Part shown: positions 52,636 through 60,988 of the stretch, piece after piece
Position numbering within the stretch: the first letter of the stretch is position 1
Layout of the letters: every line of letters begins with the position of its first letter
Source of the DNA: Kiloniellaceae bacterium
GTDB taxonomy: Bacteria; Pseudomonadota; Alphaproteobacteria; Kiloniellales; Kiloniellaceae
Assembly (NCBI GenBank): GCA_009377535.1
Contig: WHTV01000011.1
Location: 1-64,000 of the forward strand
Direction of reading: 5' to 3'
DNA length: 64,000 nt
Program-made: the position numbers and the translations under genes
The notes under the pieces: generated by a model
Seen by the model: the letters and a program-made list of their open reading frames with translations, nothing else
Database searches by the model: none
What the model was told of the DNA's origin: nothing

Positions 52636-53445
52636 ATGGCGTTTCGCCCATCCAGCCGACAGGTTCATGAAGCTATGCATTCGACCCATCGCGAAATGGA
52701 GATCCTGGATGAGCTGAAGGTCTCCGGCTCCTGTCGCATTCAGGACCTGGCGCGCCGGCTGGACGTCTCCGAGGAAACCATCCGCCGCAACGTGAAGAAG
52801 CTCGCCGGGCGCGGCCTGGTGCGCAAGGTGCACGGCGGCGTCTACCTGCCCGATGCGGTGCAGGAGGCGCCCTTCGCCCAACGCATGGACGAGAACCCGG
52901 ATGCCAAGCGGCTGATCGCCGCCCAGGTCGCGCGCATGATCAAGAACGGCGACTCGATGATCCTCGACATCGGCTCGACCACCGCCTACGTCGCCCGCGC
53001 TCTGCGCGGCCATCATGACCTCTTCGTGGTGACCAACTCGGTCGCCGTGGCGCAGACCCTGGCGACCCGCAACAACAACCGCGTCTTCATGGCCGGCGGC
53101 GAGCTGCGCGCCCACGACGCCGGTGCCTTCGGGCGCGAGGCCATCACCTTCGTGCGCCAGTTCTCGGTGCAGTATGCCATCCTCTCGGCGGCCGCCATCG
53201 ACGCCGATACCGGGTTCATGCTCTTCGATCTGCAGGAGGCCGAGTTCTCGCGCGAAATCATCTCGCATGCGGAGTGCGCCATCATGGCTGCCGATGCCAC
53301 CAAGTTCGGCCGCCAGGCGCCTGTGCGCGTCGAGGCGGCCGGCGTCATCGACACCCTGGTGACCGACGCCCCGCCCCCCAACGGCATCACCACTTTCCTG
53401 ACTGAATCCGGCGTGCGCGTGATCGTCGCCGAAAAGCCCGCCTGA
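52636..53445 (+). CDS. DeoR-family transcriptional regulator of the quaternary-amine locus
   Basis: A 269-residue DeoR protein. Helix-turn-helix HREMEILDELKVSGSCRIQDLARRLDVSEETIRRNVKKLAGRGLVRKVHGGVYL; here RRDI of the typical DeoR motif is RRNV. The sensor domain has ILDIGSTTAYVARAL and MAADATKFGRQAPVRV. The start is uncertain: ATG at 52636 or at 52675, both with weak ribosome-binding sites. It is divergent from the importer operon. DeoR sensors bind phosphorylated ligands, which fits the two kinase-like genes. Confidence 0.9.
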   Translation: MAFRPSSRQVHEAMHSTHREMEILDELKVSGSCRIQDLARRLDVSEETIRRNVKKLAGRGLVRKVHGGVYLPDAVQEAPFAQRMDENPDAKRLIAAQVARMIKNGDSMILDIGSTTAYVARALRGHHDLFVVTNSVAVAQTLATRNNNRVFMAGGELRAHDAGAFGREAITFVRQFSVQYAILSAAAIDADTGFMLFDLQEAEFSREIISHAECAIMAADATKFGRQAPVRVEAAGVIDTLVTDAPPPNGITTFLTESGVRVIVAEKPA

Positions 53446-53471
53446 ACCGCCGGTCGGAGACACCGCCTGAC

Positions 53472-54266
53472 ATGACAACTTCAAAGGCGGGCGACCTTTC
53501 CGCCGCCGCTCTTCTGCAAGCCGCCCGCGAGATAACCGCCGCTGCCGCATCGACGCCGCTGCGCTACTTCCGCGCCAGCTTCTCCGTCGAGCAGAAGGCC
53601 GACGAAAGCCCTGTCACCGTGGCCGACCGGGAGACCGAGGCAGCCCTGCGCAAGGCCATCGTCGAGCGTTACCCCGAGCACGGCATCCTCGGCGAGGAGT
53701 TCGGCGGTGAGCACCTGGAGCGGAACATCGTCTGGGTCGTCGATCCCATCGACGGCACCAAGTCTTTCATCTCCGGCTCGCCGCTGTTCGGCATGCTGGT
53801 AGCGGTGCTGAGAGACGGCCGGCCGGTCGCCGGCATCATCCGCATGCCGGCCCTGAACGAGTGTTACGCGGGCGCAGCGGAAACCGGCAGCGACCGCGAC
53901 GGCACCCCGATCGCCTGCCGCAAGGACGTGCCGCTCGACCGGGCCTTCCTCTGCGTCAACGAGGCGGACCGCCTGATGGCGGACCACCCGGCGGCGTTCG
54001 AGCGGCTGATGGCGACCGGGCGCTACCGGCGCTTCACCTACGACTGCTATCCCTATGCCCAACTCGCCTCGGGCCAGGTCGACGCGGTCATCGACCTCAA
54101 CCTGAAACCTTACGACTACCTGCCGCTCGCCCCGGTGGTAGAAGGCGCCGGCGGCGTCATTACCGACTGGCAGGGACGCCCGCTGACGTTGCAGTCCGAC
54201 GGCCGGGTGGTCGCGGCCGCCAGCGCCGAAATTCACAGCGCCTTGCTGGAAATTCTGGCCGGCTAG
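53472..54266 (+). CDS. Inositol-monophosphatase-family phosphatase
   Basis: A 264-residue Mg-dependent phosphatase. Motifs are ILGEEFGGEHLERNIVWVVDPIDGTKSFISG, with the DPIDGT metal site, and NLKPYDYLPLAPVVEGAGGVITDWQG near the end. It is like HisN/SuhB-type histidinol or inositol phosphatases. It is 27 bases downstream of the DeoR gene, in one transcript with it and the methyltransferase. Dephosphorylation of a product of the locus kinases is plausible. Confidence 0.9.
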   Translation: MTTSKAGDLSAAALLQAAREITAAAASTPLRYFRASFSVEQKADESPVTVADRETEAALRKAIVERYPEHGILGEEFGGEHLERNIVWVVDPIDGTKSFISGSPLFGMLVAVLRDGRPVAGIIRMPALNECYAGAAETGSDRDGTPIACRKDVPLDRAFLCVNEADRLMADHPAAFERLMATGRYRRFTYDCYPYAQLASGQVDAVIDLNLKPYDYLPLAPVVEGAGGVITDWQGRPLTLQSDGRVVAAASAEIHSALLEILAG

Positions 54267-54319
54267 CGCGGCACAGAAAAAACCCAGAAATCCCAGCGCT
54301 TATTTTGCATACTGAGATC

Positions 54320-54928
54320 ATGACCCAAGAACTGGACAAGCTGATCGACAGGGTCGCCAACCGGCAGCAGGCGGCTCACTGGCTCTACTTCCGCCGCTTC
54401 CTGAAGCATCCGGCGCGCCTCGCCTCGCTGACCCCGTCGTCCCCGGCGCTGGGCCGGCTGGTGGCCCAGGAGGTGCGGCGCGAGGGCGACGAGTACGTCG
54501 TCGAACTCGGCTGCGGCACCGGCGCGATCACTCGCGCGCTGCTCGACGGCGGCATACCGCCGGAACGGCTCATAGCCGTCGACCTCGACCCGGAGCTCCT
54601 CAGCGTCCTACGCGAGGATTTCCCCGACATCTGGGCGCTGGAGTGCGATGCCGCGCGGATCACCCAGCACCTGCCGCCCTCGGTGGTCGGCAGGGTCGGC
54701 ACCGTCATCTGCGGCATCCCGATCTCGCTGCTGCCGCGGGGCCAGCAGCGCCTCATCGTCGACGAGATGGTTGCGTTGATGCCGCCGGGCCGCCGCTTCC
54801 TCGCCTACACCCACCGCCCGGTCTCGCCGCTGCCGCGACGCGAGCTCGGCCTGCGCGGCGAGCGCCTCGCGCACACCCTGCGCAACCTGCCGCCGGCCTC
54901 GGTCTGGGGCTACACCCGGGCGGAATAG
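54320..54928 (+). CDS. Class I SAM-dependent methyltransferase (phospholipid N-methyltransferase-like)
   Basis: A 202-residue enzyme. LYFRRFLKHPARLASLTPSSPALGRLVAQEV is the PmtA/KsgA-like N-terminus. The SAM-binding motif I is VVELGCGTGAITRALL, followed by LIAVDLDPEL and ICGIPISLLP. Relatives methylate phosphatidylethanolamine to phosphatidylcholine. I start it at the ATG at 54320. It lies in the DeoR/IMPase transcript and meets the converging kinase gene. It could link choline metabolism to membrane lipids. Confidence 0.85.
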   Translation: MTQELDKLIDRVANRQQAAHWLYFRRFLKHPARLASLTPSSPALGRLVAQEVRREGDEYVVELGCGTGAITRALLDGGIPPERLIAVDLDPELLSVLREDFPDIWALECDAARITQHLPPSVVGRVGTVICGIPISLLPRGQQRLIVDEMVALMPPGRRFLAYTHRPVSPLPRRELGLRGERLAHTLRNLPPASVWGYTRAE

Positions 54929-54940
54929 CCGCTATAGCCG

Positions 54941-55879
54941 CTAGTCCGCCCGCACGGCCGCGACGTGGCCAGCGAAAGTCGGATCCTGCATGAGCTTCTG
55001 GCAGCGCTCGAAACGGCCGAGGGCATAGGCCCAGAAGTCGTCGGCCGGGTTGCCGTTAGCGTGCTGGATGAGGCCCCAGAGCGTCCACAGCAGGTCGCAC
55101 ATCGCCTTGTAGACGACCATGCGGCCCACCAGCGCGGCGGAGGGGATACCGCCGCAGTAGGCTTCCATCATCTCGCGGTCCTGATCCGCATCGAAGCTCG
55201 CCTCGACCGAGAGGTCGCCGAGATCCCAGAGCGGATCGTTCATGCCGGAGTACTCCCAGTCGACGATCCACATGCGCCGGCCGTTGTCGAGAAAGTTCTC
55301 GCACAGCGGGTCGCAGTGGCAGGGCGCGAGCGGCATGGGCTTGGCGTCGAGCGCCGCGCGCAGAGGCTGGGCGGCCTCGACCACCTGGTGGTAGCCCGTG
55401 GGCAGCGCGGCCTGCTGACGATCGAGGATGGCGAGATAGTCGTCGATCATGGCGAAGAGCTCGAAGCGGAAGCGGAATCTGCGGCCGCAGCGGTGCATGC
55501 GCTTCAGGGCCTGGGCCGCGCGGCCCGGCGCGCCGCTGCGCTCGCGGAAGCTGGCAGGCGACATGGTGACGATGCCGTCGATACAGCGGCTCAACATCAC
55601 GCCGCTCCCCTCATCGCCGTAGATGACCTCGGCAGAGACACCGGCCGCGGCGGCGACGCGGGCATTGTGCAGCTCCACCGCGCGGTCGATGTAGTCCTCC
55701 GTGCCCTTGCCGGGGATGCGCAGGATGAAACGCCGGTCGCCGAAGTCGATCTTGTAGACCAGGTTGGTGAGCCCGCCCTGGCGCTCCAGGGCGACGTCTT
55801 CCGCCCGCGTCGCCTCGAAGCCCGGAATCCGCCGAAGGGCTTCCAGGACTCCCTTCTTCTCGCCGCTCTCCCCTGTCAT
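54941..55879 (-). CDS. Choline/ethanolamine-kinase-like phosphotransferase, copy 2
   Basis: A 312-residue kinase. It carries LTNLVYKIDFGDRRFILRIPG at the N-terminus, the Brenner-type segment APCHCDPLCENFLD (His-Cys-Asp instead of His-Asn-Asp) and WIVDWEYSGMNDPLWDLGDLS. It is longer than copy 1 at 47343 and clearly divergent. It follows the second DMGDH-like gene in the same direction (23-base gap), giving the same kinase + DMGDH pairing twice. Confidence 0.9.
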   Translation of the reverse strand: MTGESGEKKGVLEALRRIPGFEATRAEDVALERQGGLTNLVYKIDFGDRRFILRIPGKGTEDYIDRAVELHNARVAAAAGVSAEVIYGDEGSGVMLSRCIDGIVTMSPASFRERSGAPGRAAQALKRMHRCGRRFRFRFELFAMIDDYLAILDRQQAALPTGYHQVVEAAQPLRAALDAKPMPLAPCHCDPLCENFLDNGRRMWIVDWEYSGMNDPLWDLGDLSVEASFDADQDREMMEAYCGGIPSAALVGRMVVYKAMCDLLWTLWGLIQHANGNPADDFWAYALGRFERCQKLMQDPTFAGHVAAVRAD

Positions 55880-55902
55880 GCTTCCCCCTCTGTGCTGCTT
55901 CT

Positions 55903-58326
55903 TCAGGCTTTCAGCCGGGCGTTCTCCGGGTCGTAGAGCGGCCCCTCGACACGCCGCGCGCGGTAGTGCTCCCCGAAGGCCTCGATGTCGAAGTCGGCTT
56001 CTTCCGCCAGGTCCTTCGGCAGGTAGCCGTACAGCACGGTCTTGCCGAGCGTGGTGCCGTAGCCGGCGCTGGACACCAGGCCCACGACCGCGCCGTCTTT
56101 CAGAATGGTCTCGCCGCCGAGGACCGGCATGGCCGCCTCCACCGTGAAGGTGCAGAGGCGGCGCGCCACGCCTGCCGCCTTCTGCCGCTCCAGCGCCGCG
56201 CGGCCGATGAAGTCCCCCTTGGCCTTCAGGTGCACGCGGAAGCCGAGGCCGGCCTCGTAGGGGCTGTAGTCCGGCGTCACGTCGGCACTCCAGTAAACAT
56301 AGCCTTTCTCCAGGCGCAGGCTCTCGATGGCGCGGTAGCCGACGTCTCGGATGCCGAAGGGCCTTCCTGCTTCCAGGAGTGTCTCGTAGACATGGGCGGC
56401 GTACTCAGTCGGGATGTGCAGCTCCCAGCCCAGCTCGCCGACATAGCCGATGCGGATGGCCAGCACCGGCGCCGCGCCGAGGGTGATCTGCCGCGCCGTG
56501 GCGAAGGGAAAGGCCTCGTTGGAGACGTCCTCCTCGGCCACCTGGGACAGCACCTCGCGTGCCCCGGGGCCACAGAGGTTGATCACCGCCTTTGCCGACG
56601 TCACCTCGATGAGGAAAGCGGAACTGCTGTCCTTCGGCAGCTGGCTCTCGATCCAGTGGGCATCGTGCACGCCGAAGCCGCTGCCGGTGACGATGTAGAA
56701 TTGATTCTCGCCCAGGCGCGTGACGGTGAGGTCGGCCTCGATGCCGCCGCGCTCGTTGCAGAGCTGGGTGTAGATCACCGCGCCGACCGGCCTGTCCATG
56801 TTGGAGACCGCCAGGCGCTGGATCGCCGCCAGCGCGCCGGGGCCGCGCAGCTCGAACTTGGAAAAGCTCGACTGGTCGATGAGGGCGACGCCCGCGCGCA
56901 CTGCCCGGTGTTCCTCGGCCACGTGGGGTTTCCAGTTCTGGTCTGTGAAGCCCGGCCGGTCGACGGCCTCGACCCCTTCGGGGGCGAACCAGTTGGGCCG
57001 CTCCCAGCCGTTCTTCGAGCCGTAGACCGCGCCGCGCGGCTTCAGGATCTCGTAGAGCGGGCTGCGCCGGAGGCCCCGCGCCACCTCGCTCTCCTGGCCG
57101 GGGTAGCGCAGCTTGTAGTGATGGGCGTAGTGCTCAACGGCGCGCGGGTACATGAAGGCGCGGGTGCCGTGCAGGAAGCCGAAGCGCCTGATGTCCAGCG
57201 GCCAGAGGTCGAGGCTGGGACGGCCCTCCAGGATCCATTCCGCCATGATGGCACCGGCGCCGCCGCCGGCGGCGATGCCGTAGAGGAAGCCGGTCGCCAC
57301 GAAGAGGTTGTCGAGCTCCGGCGCCTTGCCCATGACGAAGTCGCCGTCGGCCGAATAGGGGATCGGGCCGTTGATGAGCTGGCGCACGCCCACCGTGTTC
57401 ACCACCGGCGTCACCTGCCCGGCGTAGCTGGCCAGGGGCTCGAATCGGTCGAAGTTCTCCGGCAGCAGCTGGCGGGCGAAGTCGCCGGGAATGCCGCGGT
57501 CGCCGAAGGGCAGCGTGTCGTCCTCGTAGCCGCCGATCACCAGCCGCCCGCCGGCATCGGGCTTGTAATAGACGAGGCGGTCGGGGTCGCGCAGGGTCGG
57601 CAGGTTGGCCGGCATGCCGGGGATCGGTTCGGTCACCAGGTACTGGTGCTCGAGCGCGCAGGCCGGCACGTTGACGCCGAGCTTCCGGCCCAGCTCGCGG
57701 CTCCACATGCCGGCGGCCAGCACCACGGTCTCGGCCTGGTAGACGCCGTCGTCGGTAAGCACCTCGGTGATGCGGCCGTCGGCCAGCGTCGCATCGAGCA
57801 CCTTCCTGCCCTGCACGATCTTCACGCCCTGGCGGCGGGCGCCGGCGGCGAGGGCCTGGCAGAGGCTCGCCGGGTCGACCTGGCCGTCGCTCGGAATGAA
57901 GGCGGCGCCGAGCACGCCCTTGGGATCGATCAGCGGGAAGAGATCACAGGCCTCCTGCGGGCCGATGACCTGCATCTCCAGGCCGAAGCTGCGCGCCATG
58001 GTGGCGAGGCGCCTGACCTCCAGCATGCGGTCGGGCGAGCAGGCCAGGCGCAGGCTGCCGACCTTCTTCCAGTCGATCGCCTGGCCGGTCTCCGCTTCCA
58101 GCCGGTCGTAGAGCTCGACCGAGCGCTGCAGCATGCGGGTGGTGTTGCGTGAGGAGCGCAGCTGGCCGACGAGACCGGCGGCGTGCCAGGTCGCTCCCTC
58201 CGTCAGGGCCGACTTCTCCAGCAGGACGATGTCCTTTTCGCCTGCCTTGGCGAGGTGGTAGGCGATGGAGCAGCCGATGATGCCGCCCCCGATGATGAGA
58301 AACCTGCACTGCGACCTGCTCGACAC
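55903..58326 (-). CDS. DMGDH/sarcosine-dehydrogenase-like FAD oxidoreductase with GcvT domain, copy 2
   Basis: An 807-residue enzyme with GTG start at 58326 and AGGGA upstream. N-terminal FLIIGGGIIGCSIAYHL and GATWHAAGLVGQLRS, with the FAD-linking His present; GcvT domain with IDQSSFSKFELRGPGALAAI and YVGELGWELHIPTEYA. It is a full-length paralogue of copy 1 at 44884. The 35-bp operator at 58373-58407 lies 47 bases upstream, so both copies are probably under one regulator. Confidence 0.9.
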   Translation of the reverse strand: MSSRSQCRFLIIGGGIIGCSIAYHLAKAGEKDIVLLEKSALTEGATWHAAGLVGQLRSSRNTTRMLQRSVELYDRLEAETGQAIDWKKVGSLRLACSPDRMLEVRRLATMARSFGLEMQVIGPQEACDLFPLIDPKGVLGAAFIPSDGQVDPASLCQALAAGARRQGVKIVQGRKVLDATLADGRITEVLTDDGVYQAETVVLAAGMWSRELGRKLGVNVPACALEHQYLVTEPIPGMPANLPTLRDPDRLVYYKPDAGGRLVIGGYEDDTLPFGDRGIPGDFARQLLPENFDRFEPLASYAGQVTPVVNTVGVRQLINGPIPYSADGDFVMGKAPELDNLFVATGFLYGIAAGGGAGAIMAEWILEGRPSLDLWPLDIRRFGFLHGTRAFMYPRAVEHYAHHYKLRYPGQESEVARGLRRSPLYEILKPRGAVYGSKNGWERPNWFAPEGVEAVDRPGFTDQNWKPHVAEEHRAVRAGVALIDQSSFSKFELRGPGALAAIQRLAVSNMDRPVGAVIYTQLCNERGGIEADLTVTRLGENQFYIVTGSGFGVHDAHWIESQLPKDSSSAFLIEVTSAKAVINLCGPGAREVLSQVAEEDVSNEAFPFATARQITLGAAPVLAIRIGYVGELGWELHIPTEYAAHVYETLLEAGRPFGIRDVGYRAIESLRLEKGYVYWSADVTPDYSPYEAGLGFRVHLKAKGDFIGRAALERQKAAGVARRLCTFTVEAAMPVLGGETILKDGAVVGLVSSAGYGTTLGKTVLYGYLPKDLAEEADFDIEAFGEHYRARRVEGPLYDPENARLKA

Positions 58327-58372
58327 GACCGGGATCCCTGAAACAAGCGGTCCCGAAACACTGCCGAAGAAC

Positions 58373-58407
58373 CCACATTAGTCAACGGTCGATATGCACT
58401 TTTGTGG
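58373..58407. promoter_or_regulatory. 35-bp operator of the quaternary-amine locus, site B
   Basis: CCACAT, GTCAACG, ATATG and TTTGTGG occur at the same positions as in site A (52520-52554). The site lies between the DMGDH copy 2 start (58326) and the end of the DsrE-like gene. With site A it delimits the two leftward operons of the locus. Confidence 0.7.
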
Positions 58408-58416
58408 ATAAAGCCT

Positions 58417-58878
58417 CTAGGGCCGCACCAGGGTCCAGCCTTCTTCGCTGCGCTGGAGCAGGTGGGCGACGCCGGTCTGCACCATGCTGACGCCCTCGAT
58501 CAACGCCGGCCGCTGGCCCTCGTTGCGCTCCATGGTGTCGAGGGTGTTGCCGCAGGCCTGGAAGGTGACGTTCACCATGCTCTGCAGGAAGTTGTCCAGT
58601 CGCTGCTTCACCGGCGAGGTATCGTCGCGCAGCATATGGAGGCCGTCGCCGAAGGCGACGATCTCGATCTCGACCTCTTCGCCGATCCCGCTGTAGTGGC
58701 GCGACACATTGGCGGCAATGTCGAGCACGCCGTTCATCTCCGACATGTCGGCCTCGCTGATGTAGAGTACCAGCTGATGGAAACCGTCCGTCGCCTGCGC
58801 CCGCGCCCCAGGCGACGCGGTGAGGCCTGCGACGCCGACCGCGGCGGCAAAGGCCAACAACCTTACAAAACGCAACAT
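58417..58878 (-). CDS. DsrE-family exported protein at the end of the sox cluster
   Basis: A 153-residue protein with a signal peptide (MLRFVRLLAFAAAVGVAGLTASPGARA). The mature part has the DsrE-like layout: HQLVLYISEADMSEMNGVLDIAANV, VEIEIVAFGDGLHML and VTFQACGNTLDTM with a conserved Cys. DsrE-type proteins transfer sulfur on a cysteine, so sulfur trafficking in the periplasm would fit the sox genes upstream (65-base gap to soxD). The start has a clear membrane-export signal. Confidence 0.8.
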   Translation of the reverse strand: MLRFVRLLAFAAAVGVAGLTASPGARAQATDGFHQLVLYISEADMSEMNGVLDIAANVSRHYSGIGEEVEIEIVAFGDGLHMLRDDTSPVKQRLDNFLQSMVNVTFQACGNTLDTMERNEGQRPALIEGVSMVQTGVAHLLQRSEEGWTLVRP

Positions 58879-58943
58879 GCTCTACTCCCCTGGGGTCGGG
58901 AGGCCGTCCCGTCGTTCGTGGAACCTTGGACCAAAAGTCAGGA

Positions 58944-59648
58944 TCAATCGACCGCTCCCACTCCCTCTTCATCATCCCCGCCGTCGGGGGTAACGTCCAA
59001 TACTCTGGCACGTGCGGTGATCTCGACGGGGCCCTTCTTGCAGTCGGTCATGCAGGGCTCGCCCTCCCGGGCATTGTGCGCTTCCTCGTCACGGTCATCC
59101 ATGAAGAAGTTTTCCTCGTTGGGCAGGCGCACGGAGGTGAAGTTCTCCTTCGACAGCTCGAAGGTCTCGTCGGTCACGACGTCGTTGAGGTAGAGCAAGT
59201 AGGCCGTGATGGCGTAGACGTCGTCGTCGCTCAGCGAGCGGGCGTCGCCGAACGGCATGGCGCGACGCACGTAGTCGTAGACCGTCGAGAGATAGGGCCA
59301 GTAGGACCCGATTGTCTTCACCGGACGCTCGGCCTTCAGGCTGTCCTGGCCGCCGGCCAGCACCGGCCAGCGGTCGCGGCCCTCGCCGAAGTCGCCGTGG
59401 CAGAAGGCGCAGGCCTCGGCAAAAACCGCCTCGCCCTCGGCCGCCGTGCCGCGACCCTCCGGCAGGCCGGTGCCGTCGGGGCGCACGTCGATGTCCCAGG
59501 CGGCAACCTCTTCTTGCGTGGCACCGCGGCCGAGGTGGAAGACACCATGATTGGGCAGCGGCACATCCTCGGCGCCAGCGGACGCCGCCGCTGCGGGCAT
59601 CACCAGCGCCAGGCCGGCGACTGCTACCAGGCTAAGAAACTTCGACAT
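58944..59648 (-). CDS. soxD: SoxD cytochrome c subunit of sulfane dehydrogenase SoxCD
   Basis: A 234-residue periplasmic cytochrome c. Signal FLSLVAVAGLALVMPAAAASAG; a single heme motif CAFCH within EGEAVFAEACAFCHGDFGEG; IGSYWPYLSTVYDYVRRAMPFGDARSLSDDDVYAITAYLLYLNDV is the SoxD core. Paracoccus SoxD is longer and has two hemes; this is the short mono-heme type. The ATG at 59648 overlaps soxC by 17 bases. It takes electrons from SoxC. Confidence 0.92.
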   Translation of the reverse strand: MSKFLSLVAVAGLALVMPAAAASAGAEDVPLPNHGVFHLGRGATQEEVAAWDIDVRPDGTGLPEGRGTAAEGEAVFAEACAFCHGDFGEGRDRWPVLAGGQDSLKAERPVKTIGSYWPYLSTVYDYVRRAMPFGDARSLSDDDVYAITAYLLYLNDVVTDETFELSKENFTSVRLPNEENFFMDDRDEEAHNAREGEPCMTDCKKGPVEITARARVLDVTPDGGDDEEGVGAVD

Positions 59649-60939
59649 TCTCGACCACCCCATCCGCTTTCACGTACCAGGTCTGGATACCGTTGTTGTG
59701 ATAGATCGAATTCTCGCCGCGGGCGGCGCGCAACTCGTCCTTGGTCGGCTGTACGAAGCCGTCCGCGTCGATGGCGCGCGACTGCAGCAGCAACTCCGAG
59801 CCATCCCAGTCGATGTCGAGGTAGAAGCGGTGCAGCGCTTTCGGCAGGCTCGGCCCGTCGAGGCGCGCCGTCTTCCAGTTGCGTCCGCCGTCGGTGGTGA
59901 CGTCGACGCGGCTGATGGTGCCGTTGCCCGACCAGGCCAGGCCGGAGATCACCAGCGGCCCGCGGCCGTGGGTGACCGGCGCCTGCGGGCTCGGGCTGGT
60001 GATGACGGACTTCACGTCCATCACCCAGGTGAAGCGCCGCGCCTTGCCGTTGGCCAGCAGGTCGGTGTATTTGGAGGTTTCTTCGCGATGGTGCCAGGCC
60101 ATGTCGCCGACCTCCAGCCGGCGCAGCCACTTCACCCACATGTTGCCTTCCCAACCCGGCACCACCAGGCGCAGCGGATAGCCCTGCTCCGGGCGCAGCG
60201 CCTCGCCGTTCATCGCGAAGGCGACCATGCAGTCGTCGAGCGCCTTTTCCATGGGGATCGAGCGGGTCATCGCCGAGGAGTCGGCACCCTCGGCCAGCAG
60301 CCATTTGCCGTTCGCCTTCACGCCCGCCTCTTCCAGCAGGAGGCGCAGGCGCACGCCGGTATAGACCACGCAGTGCACCATGCCGTGGGTGAACTGACAG
60401 CCGTTGAGCTGGGCGCCGCGCCACTCCATGCCCGAGTTGGCCGCGCACTCCAGGAAGTACACCCGGTTCTCGCGCGGGAAGCGCTTGAGGTCCGCCATGG
60501 TGAAGACCAGCGGCTTATCGACCAGGCCGGAGATCATCAGTCGGTGCATCGCGGGATCGACCTCGGCGATGCCGGCGTGGTGACGCTCGAAGCAGAGGCC
60601 GTTCGGCGTGATGATGCCGTCGAGCTCGTGCAGCGGCGTGAAGTTCACCGAAGATACCGGATCGGCGGTCAGCCAGGCGACATTGCGGCGCACCACCTTG
60701 CTTTCAAACGGCGAGGGCGTGCCGTAGGGCCGCGCGTCGACGCCGTCACCCAGGTAGCGGTTCCAATCCTGGATCTCGGTGATCGCGGGATCGCCGGCCG
60801 CAACGGCGGGTCGCACCGCCAGGCCGGTAAGCGCCGCGCCGGCACCGGCCACCAGGCCGGCGGTCAGCAGTTGGCGGCGTGACGGGTCCGCCGGCGCCGC
60901 CGACACAAGGGGTCTCTTCCTGTCGCTTGCTCTCGACAT
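59632..60939 (-). CDS. soxC: SoxC molybdenum subunit of sulfane dehydrogenase
   Basis: A 435-residue sulfite-oxidase-family enzyme. The Tat signal is SRRQLLTAGLVAGAGAALTGLA. The Mo-coordinating Cys is in RVYFLECAANSGMEW and the cofactor is bound around VVPGWEGNMWVKWLRRLEVGD. The C-terminal dimerisation domain (Mo-co_dimer) spans about residues 300-420. It oxidises the SoxY-bound sulfane sulfur together with SoxD. Confidence 0.95.
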   Translation of the reverse strand: MSRASDRKRPLVSAAPADPSRRQLLTAGLVAGAGAALTGLAVRPAVAAGDPAITEIQDWNRYLGDGVDARPYGTPSPFESKVVRRNVAWLTADPVSSVNFTPLHELDGIITPNGLCFERHHAGIAEVDPAMHRLMISGLVDKPLVFTMADLKRFPRENRVYFLECAANSGMEWRGAQLNGCQFTHGMVHCVVYTGVRLRLLLEEAGVKANGKWLLAEGADSSAMTRSIPMEKALDDCMVAFAMNGEALRPEQGYPLRLVVPGWEGNMWVKWLRRLEVGDMAWHHREETSKYTDLLANGKARRFTWVMDVKSVITSPSPQAPVTHGRGPLVISGLAWSGNGTISRVDVTTDGGRNWKTARLDGPSLPKALHRFYLDIDWDGSELLLQSRAIDADGFVQPTKDELRAARGENSIYHNNGIQTWYVKADGVVENVEVS

Positions 60940-60988
60940 CCATCAGCTCCGAAGTTTCATGGCGCTTGCGCGCCGCCGTGGCGAAGCG

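Noticed and set aside
55966-58152. 728-codon frame opposite DMGDH copy 2
   Set aside because: Antisense shadow of a long conserved enzyme.
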